Shown in pieces: positions 58,857 through 64,000 of a stretch of DNA of 64,000 nt. The stretch's first letter is position 1; every line of letters starts with the position of its first letter. The stretch covers positions 558,001 to 622,000 of the forward strand of contig NZ_JADCKC010000001.1 in assembly GCF_014982805.1 (NCBI RefSeq). Direction: 5' to 3'. Both the position numbers and the translations under genes were made by a program. The DNA is from Gemmiger gallinarum (lineage in GTDB: Bacteria; Bacillota; Clostridia; Oscillospirales; Ruminococcaceae). The notes under the pieces are model-generated. The model saw nothing but the letters and a program-made list of their open reading frames with translations, ran no database searches and was not told where the DNA came from.

Positions 58857-59411
58857 TCAGACTTCCATGATTTCCTTGTTCTTGTCCTCGCAGATGGAGT
58901 CGATCTTCTTGACGAACTTGTCGGTCATCTTCTGGGTCTCTTCCTCCAGATTCTTCTGATCGTCCTCGGTCAGCTCACCGGCCTTCTTCATGGCCTTGAA
59001 CTTATCCATGGCGTCGCGGCGAACATTGCGCACCGCGATCTTGGCTTCCTCGCCCAGCTTCTGTACATCCTTGGCCAGCTGCTTGCGGCGCTCCTCGGTG
59101 GGAGCCGGGAAGACCAGACGGATGGTATGGCCGTCATCGATGGGGTTGATGCCGATGTCGCTGGTCTGGATTGCCTTGGAGATTGCCTTGACCATCTTGC
59201 CGTCCCAGGGAGTGATGGTCAGGATGCGGGCCTCGGCCACAGCCACGGCCGCGATCTGGTTGACCGGCGTGGGAGAGCCGTAATAATCCACTGCGACCTT
59301 GTCCAGGACGCCGGGGTTTGCGCGGCCCGCGCGGATGGTCCCCAGCTCGCGGGTCAGATGGGATACGCAGTTGTTCATTTTTTCTTCGTAAATCTTTGTG
59401 GTGCTGCTCAT
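58857..59411 (-). CDS. frr: Ribosome recycling factor
   Basis: A 184-residue factor that, with EF-G, splits the post-termination ribosome. Blocks: MNNCVSHLTRELGTIRAGRANP, VDYYGSPTPVNQIAAV, PTEERRKQLAKDVQKLGEEAKIAVRNVRRDAMDK. Typical length. It follows pyrH by 73 bases, the classic pyrH-frr pair. ATG at 59411 has AAGGAGT upstream. Confidence 0.98.
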   Translation of the reverse strand: MSSTTKIYEEKMNNCVSHLTRELGTIRAGRANPGVLDKVAVDYYGSPTPVNQIAAVAVAEARILTITPWDGKMVKAISKAIQTSDIGINPIDDGHTIRLVFPAPTEERRKQLAKDVQKLGEEAKIAVRNVRRDAMDKFKAMKKAGELTEDDQKNLEEETQKMTDKFVKKIDSICEDKNKEIMEV

Positions 59412-59484
59412 AGCGTTACTCCTTACCTCTTGTTACTTGATTTATCTGCAGGCGTTGCAGCGCCTTGGGTTCTTTTTCGGGGGG

Positions 59485-60192
59485 TTATTCCCTGACCAGT
59501 GTGCCGACGTTCTCCCCTGCCACTGCGCGGGCAATGTTCTCGGGATCGGCCAGGTCGAACACCAGAATGGGCAGGCCATTGTCGCGGCAGAGCGTCGCCG
59601 CGGTCATGTCCATGACGGCCAGACGCTCGTCCAGTACGCGGGTGAAGGTCAGGGTATCATAGCGCACGGCGTCGGGATAGCGGTGGGGGTCCTTGTCATA
59701 GACGCCGTCCACCATGGTGGCCTTGAGCATGATATCGGCACTGATCTCCAGCGCGCGCAGGGCGGAAGCCGTGTCGGTGGAGAAGATGGGATTGCCGGTG
59801 CCGCCGCCGAAAACCACCACCTTGCCGGACTCCAGCGCAGCAATGGCTTTGTCGCTGGTAAAGGTTTCGGCCACCTGAGGCATGACCGCGCTGGTCATGA
59901 CCACGGCAGGCACACCCGCCTGACGAAGAGCATCCTTGAGGGCAAGGGCGTTCATCACCGTGGCAAGCATGCCGATCTTGTCGGCATCCATGCGGTCCAT
60001 CTTGCCGCTGGAACGGCCGCGCCAGAAGTTGCCGCCGCCCACGACGATGCCGATCTGCGTGCCGGCGTGATACGCCTTGGCAATGCCGGAACAGATCGAC
60101 GCAATGACATTTTCATCAAAACCGGCGCCTTTTTCTCCGGCAAGAGCCTCGCCGCTGACTTTGAGCAGAACACGCTTGTATACGACTGCCAT
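59485..60192 (-). CDS. pyrH: UMP kinase
   Basis: A 235-residue enzyme that phosphorylates UMP. YKRVLLKVSGEALAGEKGAGFD, IGIVVGGGNFWRG, and VVFGGGTGNPIFSTDTASALRALEI mark the amino-acid-kinase fold. It starts the gene block; rpsB and tsf, often just upstream, are not here. The ATG at 60192 (MAVVYKRV) is chosen; ATG at 60207 would add five residues and the ribosome site is weak for both. An extended -10 promoter (TGATATAAT) lies at 60233-60241. Confidence 0.96.
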   Translation of the reverse strand: MAVVYKRVLLKVSGEALAGEKGAGFDENVIASICSGIAKAYHAGTQIGIVVGGGNFWRGRSSGKMDRMDADKIGMLATVMNALALKDALRQAGVPAVVMTSAVMPQVAETFTSDKAIAALESGKVVVFGGGTGNPIFSTDTASALRALEISADIMLKATMVDGVYDKDPHRYPDAVRYDTLTFTRVLDERLAVMDMTAATLCRDNGLPILVFDLADPENIARAVAGENVGTLVRE

Positions 60193-60437
60193 GTCCAATA
60201 CCACCATTTCTGTAAGAATTGTTATCAAACAAATTATATCAGAGATATTTTACAATAGTTTGACCCCAAAGTAAACAAATGTGAACAAAAAAGTCTGCCG
60301 TCACCTGTCTTTTCACCGCAGTCACACACTTTTTCGTTTTTCCGGAGCCACTTCTCCTCTTTTTCAGGTGGTACGGCTTACACCGCGGCGTCCTCCGGCA
60401 AAGCGCGGAGCACTCCGCCGCATTTTGGGGACAAACC
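60193..60437. other. Leader region of pyrH with extended -10 promoter
   Basis: TGATATAAT read on the minus strand (60233-60241), followed by a 34-base leader. The rest of this 245-base spacer has no gene or clear structure. Confidence 0.5.
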
Positions 60438-60471
60438 CAAAAAAGCCGCCGCCACCTGCAGGCGACGACGG
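60438..60471 (-). terminator. Terminator of the Spo0A-like/kinase operon
   Basis: Minus strand GTCGTCGCC / GGCGGCGGC with two G-U pairs and a 7-base loop, then T6. Confidence 0.65.
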
Positions 60472-60527
60472 ATCAATTCATAAATTGGGGAAGTCACAGT
60501 AAAAATCAGCTCCACCGGCAGAGCTGC

Positions 60528-61382
60528 TCATTTCTTTATATTCCGGGGCGCAGGCCTGGGCAGGCCAAATACGCCGTCCAGTTCCCGTGTAAGCCGGGCA
60601 ACAAACAGAGAGGTACGGCTGCGCGTTTCTGCCGCAGCATCCCAAAGAGAGGATCTGGCCGCCGGCATCTCGAATTCCGGCAGCACAAAGCGGATGGCCA
60701 GCCCCTGTTCCGCCGGTTCCACCTGAACGGACCAGTTCATGGCCAGTGCGTATTCCCGTACCAGCAAAAGGCCCAGGGAGCCTTTCTTTTGCAGGGAAAT
60801 CGGCGCCTCGCCCCGTTCCAGAAGCGCGGCGGCGGCAGATGCATCCATACCGGGGCCGTCATCCGCATATCGGAGTATCCGGTCCGGGCCAAGTGTAAGC
60901 CGGATATTGCCGCCGGGACAAACCTGCAAAAAGTTGGAGATCAGATTCACGACAATGCCGTCCACCAGGCCGGTAGTCGCCATTGCCCAGAAAGGGCCAT
61001 CCTTCCACCGGACCGTCAGGTGTGCTGTAAACCCTCGCAGAGTCAGCTCCTCATTGACACAGGCAGCGATCTCGGAAAGATAGTCCGTCAATTCCAGCGG
61101 GGCCAGTTCTTCTGCTCCGCGAGTCAGAACCCCGCAGGCCAGATCCGCCGCATTTCCTGAGATGCGCTGCAGCATGGCCAGACGGCGGTCCATCTCCTCC
61201 AGCATAGCGCGAGCCGTCTCATACACTTCCGGGGTAGTGCCGGTCAAGAGATACCGCTGCAGCGCATCCACAGAGCTCTGCAATGTGCAAAATGCACCTG
61301 CCATCCGGCCGCGCAGTCCTCCATGAAGCAGTGCCTGTTCCTGCGCCTGCCCGATGCTCTGTTCCCTTTTTTCCGATGCCAT
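60528..61382 (-). CDS. Soluble histidine kinase-like ATPase
   Basis: A 284-residue protein with no membrane helix. The N-terminal helical part (about residues 10-80) has one His in ALLHGGLRGRMAGAF, a possible phosphorylation site that does not match a normal HisKA H-box. A HATPase_c domain follows (about 120-245): N-box VVNLISNFLQVCPGG, DDGPGMD and GSLGLLLVREYAL. The next gene upstream, 42 bases away, encodes a Spo0A-like regulator, so this may act on it. ATG at 61382 is chosen over an in-frame GTG at 61415. Confidence 0.78.
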   Translation of the reverse strand: MASEKREQSIGQAQEQALLHGGLRGRMAGAFCTLQSSVDALQRYLLTGTTPEVYETARAMLEEMDRRLAMLQRISGNAADLACGVLTRGAEELAPLELTDYLSEIAACVNEELTLRGFTAHLTVRWKDGPFWAMATTGLVDGIVVNLISNFLQVCPGGNIRLTLGPDRILRYADDGPGMDASAAAALLERGEAPISLQKKGSLGLLLVREYALAMNWSVQVEPAEQGLAIRFVLPEFEMPAARSSLWDAAAETRSRTSLFVARLTRELDGVFGLPRPAPRNIKK

Positions 61383-61424
61383 CTTTCCCCAGCTCCTCTC
61401 CTGCAGGGCCAGCACTTCGCCCGG

Positions 61425-62180
61425 TTACAGGTTCAGCTCCCACCGGATACGCCCGGCCAGGCCTTTGACCAGTTTCATGTTGGACAGCGGTTTGTCGGTG
61501 CTTTCGCCAAAACTCTCACACAGGGAACGGTATTCCGGCGTGCACTGACGCCAGATTTCCCGGATCGCCCTGCCGATGGATTTGCTGATGGTGTTGGGTG
61601 TGGTGCGGCTGGCTTCCGCCATACTGCGGCAAAGCCCATCCGCTGTGGCAAGTTCATCGTGCAGAACCAGCTCCATCAGCATCCTGCGCAGATAGGCTGT
61701 GCCGTCGGCATTGGCCGGGGCATGCAGTTCCTTCAGATACCAGTTGATGTGCGACCTTGCCCGCCGTTCCAGCACAGCAGGCGCATCACAGGCCACATAA
61801 GCCGCCGCCTCAAACAGGGCAGGCAGGCGATATGGCTTTAGGATAAAGAAATCTGCTCCTGATGTCAAGAGTTTGCTGCGCATCGCATCGCTGGGGGTAC
61901 ACAATGTCACAATGACCGCCGGGGGATCTTTCAGGCACAGGCGGCTGATAGCGGAGAGCAATTCAAATACGCTCATCCCCGGCAATATGGCATCTATGAC
62001 CAGAACATCGGGATGCAGTCCCCGAAGCAGCTCAATCACCGTCTCGCCGTCAGATACAACTGCCGCCACCTCGACCTCCTGCTGGACCGAAGCATACAGC
62101 TTGATCGCCTCGCGCTGGCCGCGGTCTGCATCTGCAAACACTGCCGTTATCTTTGCTTGCTGTTCGGACGGTTTCGTCAT
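61425..62180 (-). CDS. Spo0A-like response regulator
   Basis: A 251-residue protein. Receiver domain (residues about 10-125): Asp17/Asp19, Asp63 in VLVIDAILPGM, Thr92, Lys115 in FFILKPY; the FILKP motif is typical of Spo0A. C-terminal domain (about 145-251) matches the Spo0A DNA-binding domain: YLKELHAPANADGTAYLRRML and a recognition helix TTPNTISKSIGRAIREIW where Spo0A has TTPSRVERAIRHAIEVAW. The helix lacks most of the conserved Arg residues, so this looks like a divergent paralogue. The ribosome site is weak. Confidence 0.8.
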   Translation of the reverse strand: MTKPSEQQAKITAVFADADRGQREAIKLYASVQQEVEVAAVVSDGETVIELLRGLHPDVLVIDAILPGMSVFELLSAISRLCLKDPPAVIVTLCTPSDAMRSKLLTSGADFFILKPYRLPALFEAAAYVACDAPAVLERRARSHINWYLKELHAPANADGTAYLRRMLMELVLHDELATADGLCRSMAEASRTTPNTISKSIGRAIREIWRQCTPEYRSLCESFGESTDKPLSNMKLVKGLAGRIRWELNL

Positions 62181-62220
62181 AGTCCCATTTTGCCCCCGCT
62201 GTCGACATGTTTATCTTCCG

Positions 62221-62638
62221 TCAAAATTTGTCCTGCCTGCCGGCAGGGTCGTCCGCAAATACGACCGCCGGCATTTCCATACTGTCCTGTGCCACCGCAA
62301 ATGCCTGTTCCGGCGAGACCGAGTTTTCGTATAAGAAGCACAAAAGATCCTGCGCCGCACGTTCGGAAACACCTGCCAGATGGAACACCGCATTTTTCCC
62401 CTCCGGCTGCCTTGTTATCCGGAACTGAAATACGCCTGAACCGCCGTCAAGCGCATACCGGACCCGCCCGGCCCTCTGCAGGCCGGGGAGTTCGGAATAT
62501 TCGCGGACATACATACACCTGTCGTTCTCCTTCACGCACGATCACCCCGTATTCAATTTCGGCGCGCAGTTTTGCTTTTCGGCATTGCTGCGTCATAAAA
62601 TCAATCACAACTATACCGTTCACTTTTGTGAAAAGCAA
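62221..62638 (-). pseudogene. Small conserved protein gene broken by a 4-nt tandem duplication
   Basis: Two frames join at 62509-62520. Upstream frame reads AEIEYGVIVREGERQVYV; downstream frame reads REYSELPGLQRAGRVRYAL and continues to 62221. Removing one TGTA from GGTGTATGTATGTCC restores one protein of about 120-138 residues (start TTG 62638 or ATG 62596). The C-terminal part has an AAQDLLCFLYENSVSPEQ helix. It resembles a small Oscillospiraceae protein of unknown function (perhaps DUF6514, not certain). It lies directly upstream of the Spo0A-like gene. A sequencing error is possible. Confidence 0.6.
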
Positions 62639-62911
62639 TACTTTTCCAATGGACGATTTTTGCCGTTCAGTGCAAAATACATCGCTTTTCCATTTTTTCG
62701 CCTGTATACGCGAGGATCTTGCGCAAAATATATTTTATTTTATTCTTTGATTAATATTTTTTTATGACAATAATTTGTATTTTGCCTGTGGATCTGTATT
62801 TTATTGCATTCATTGGAATCCACTTGACCGCGGGCCTTTGCCTGCGGCATATCTTTTATCCTTCCTGACAGAACGGCCCTGCAAAGTCCCCGCAGCCGGA
62901 AGAATTTTCTA
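62639..62911. other. AT-rich intergenic region
   Basis: No gene seen. 62724-62770 is nearly all A and T. Promoter elements for the minus-strand genes are likely here but cannot be chosen with confidence. Confidence 0.4.
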
Positions 62912-62966
62912 TAAAAAAGCAGCAAGCCATTCCGGCGGGAGTCCATTCCCCGGAACGACTTGCTGC
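62912..62966 (-). terminator. Terminator of the exonuclease gene
   Basis: Long stem on the minus strand: GCAGCAAG with CTTGCTGC outside and TTCCGG with CCGGAA inside, followed by T6. Located just past the stop at 62973. Confidence 0.85.
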
Positions 62967-62972
62967 AACAAA

Positions 62973-63938
62973 TTATGCCTCGGCCTGCTGCTTTTCCTCC
63001 TTGCGGCGCAGGCGGGCTTCCATACGAGCTTTCTGGTGTTCCCACTTTTCCAGCGTCTCGGGGCGGGCAGCCTCCAGACAGCGGGCAAAGCTCCAGTGAA
63101 GACCATCCCGCCGGGACAGCTTGAACCGCAGAAACCAGGTGCCGTGCCGGGGGCATTTTGCCTCGGTATAGTAGCCGGTATTGCCTCGCTTGAGCCAGAT
63201 CTCCCCTACCGAGAGCGCTGCTCCGCAAAGCGGACAATTGACCGAGCAGAGTGCCGGATCGTTTTTATAGTCGTCATGCTCCAGCCGGTCCCGGAAGATC
63301 TGCACGTCGTAGTAGCTGGCCGCCGGGTCGGTGAGAAGCGCCTCCTGAAGCAGCTGGTCCTCATCGGGATAGGCACGCAGCGCCTCCCCCAGCGGCAGAA
63401 GTCGGCAGACCTTGACGGTGTACAGGGCATCCACCAGAGCGTTATGGAAGGCCTGGTCCTTCTCGATGCCCATACGGTCCACGACGCTTTCCAGCGTCAT
63501 TCCCTCCCCCTCCTTGCGGGGATGACTCTGCAGGAATACCCGCTGCAGATCGTACCATTTTGCCGGCCAGCGTTCGTCCAGCCCGCAGAGGAAAAGATTC
63601 TGCTTGAGGACGGGCACATCGTCCAGGCCCCACTCGGCAAAGACGGCATCGGGTCCCGCCCAGCGCATGAACTCGGCCAGGCCGTCGGCAACGGGCACGC
63701 CCGCGTCGATCTCTCCCTGAGACAGGCCTGTCACTTTTGCAATATGATGCTGCAGTTTGCGGAAGATCCGCGGCCGCAGCGTCATGTCAAACGTATCCAG
63801 GATATCGCCGCTCTCATCAATGCGCACCGCACCGATCTGGATGATCTCTCCCCGAAGCGTCAGTTCGGCGCCGTGATAGCGGAAGGTTTTGGGTTGATAC
63901 CCGATATTCCATTCCAGGTCAAAAACGATCAGGTTCAA
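62973..63938 (-). CDS. DEDDh 3'-5' exonuclease-like protein
   Basis: A 321-residue protein with an N-terminal RNase T/DnaQ-type exonuclease domain (residues about 1-180): Exo I MNLIVFDLEWN, Exo II region AEWGLDDVPVLKQN and Exo III FHNALVDAL. The C-terminal part (about 215-321) has a zinc-ribbon-like CSVNCPLCGAAL..CPRHGTW and a basic helical tail (ARMEARLRRKEEKQQ). Close relatives in Clostridia are annotated as 3'-5' exonucleases of unknown substrate. The start is a TTG at 63938 with GAGGTG five bases upstream; it overlaps the stop of the upstream gene (TTGA). Confidence 0.87.
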   Translation of the reverse strand: MNLIVFDLEWNIGYQPKTFRYHGAELTLRGEIIQIGAVRIDESGDILDTFDMTLRPRIFRKLQHHIAKVTGLSQGEIDAGVPVADGLAEFMRWAGPDAVFAEWGLDDVPVLKQNLFLCGLDERWPAKWYDLQRVFLQSHPRKEGEGMTLESVVDRMGIEKDQAFHNALVDALYTVKVCRLLPLGEALRAYPDEDQLLQEALLTDPAASYYDVQIFRDRLEHDDYKNDPALCSVNCPLCGAALSVGEIWLKRGNTGYYTEAKCPRHGTWFLRFKLSRRDGLHWSFARCLEAARPETLEKWEHQKARMEARLRRKEEKQQAEA

Positions 63939-64000
63939 CCCGGCACCTCCTCTTCCAGAATGAATTTTTCCACCGCCAGGCCGACGCCGTCATGGTCGTT
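63935..64000 (-). CDS. C-terminus of Cof-type HAD hydrolase (partial)
   Basis: Only the last 21 codons are in the window: NDHDGVGLAVEKFILEEEVPG. The pattern NDxDGV..(V/L)EKF is the usual end of Cof-type HAD-IIB phosphatases (sugar or cofactor phosphates). The stop overlaps the TTG start of the exonuclease gene by 4 bases, implying translational coupling. The rest lies beyond the window edge. Confidence 0.6.
   Translation of the reverse strand, partial: NDHDGVGLAVEKFILEEEVPG

Noticed and set aside
60275-60330. Possible hairpin with AAAAAA near GTCTGCCGTCACC
   Set aside because: The apparent arms do not pair when written out; no structure supported.
60281-60502. A 73-codon plus-strand frame upstream of pyrH
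   Set aside because: GTG start without a ribosome site, and it runs into the minus-strand terminator hairpin.
62196-62210. A partial 0A box (TGTCGA) just upstream of the Spo0A-like gene
   Set aside because: Only six of seven core bases match and the motif is short; too weak to report as autoregulation.
62740-63237. A 165-codon minus-strand frame across the end of the exonuclease gene
   Set aside because: It overlaps the exonuclease C-terminus and its terminator and lacks a ribosome site.

Overview
The window is chromosomal DNA from a GC-rich, low-complexity-free Clostridia genome. The best guess is Oscillospiraceae/Ruminococcaceae, near Gemmiger, Subdoligranulum or Faecalibacterium. The basis is PolC-type replicase, strong Shine-Dalgarno sites, a gerA-type germination operon, a Spo0A-like regulator, NrdR, Gld-type ABC genes and anaerobe Fe-S proteins (Hcp, 8-Cys ferredoxins). 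The species cannot be named from sequence alone. I see no rRNA, CRISPR array, phage or insertion sequence.

Layout. 10-2617: MBOAT acyltransferase and its DHHW partner (cell-surface O-acylation). 2713-6075 (-): gerAA-AB-AC spore germinant receptor. 6167-7253: DUF421/YetF plus DUF4363 pair, convergent with nrdR. 7233-11390 (-): aminotransferase, secDF, nrdR. 11755-16540 (-): siroheme synthesis enzymes joined to an Fe/corrin-type ABC importer. 16799-20184 (-): two independent ECF sigma/anti-sigma modules, the first with a Cys/His-rich secreted protein. 20338-25112 (-): recQ, an unknown membrane protein, cstA. 25489-26502: FMN hydroxy-acid oxidase-like enzyme with an unusual Cys cluster. 26604-29562 (-): polyprenyl-sugar glycosyltransferase/flippase fusion and a large membrane protein. 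29910-32905 (-): hybrid cluster protein operon, divergent from a Crp/Fnr regulator at 32995; a perfect 16-bp palindrome lies between them. 33706-35556 (-): phosphatase, acetyltransferase remnant, XRE regulator. 36075-42674: OmpR-type two-component system divergent from a Gld-like ABC operon that begins with a 14-codon leader ORF. 42914-48075: LytTR regulator, soluble GHKL kinase and two ABC exporters, with a LytTR-type direct repeat before the exporters. 48265-48810 (-): six tRNA genes. 49028-60192 (-): housekeeping block pyrH-frr-cdsA-dxr-rseP-ispG-(small)-polC-(small), lacking the usual uppS. 60528-62638 (-): soluble histidine kinase, Spo0A-like response regulator and a small gene broken by a 4-nt duplication. 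62973-64000 (-): DEDDh exonuclease and the end of a Cof-type HAD hydrolase.

Most of the window is conserved housekeeping or well-known accessory function. The most interesting parts are regulatory: the LytTR site controlling the exporter pair, the palindrome placed at about -41 of the hcp operon and inside the leader of its own regulator, the ECF module with metal-ligand-rich proteins, and the divergent Spo0A/kinase pair. Functions are assigned from recognised motifs and gene order, with no database search.
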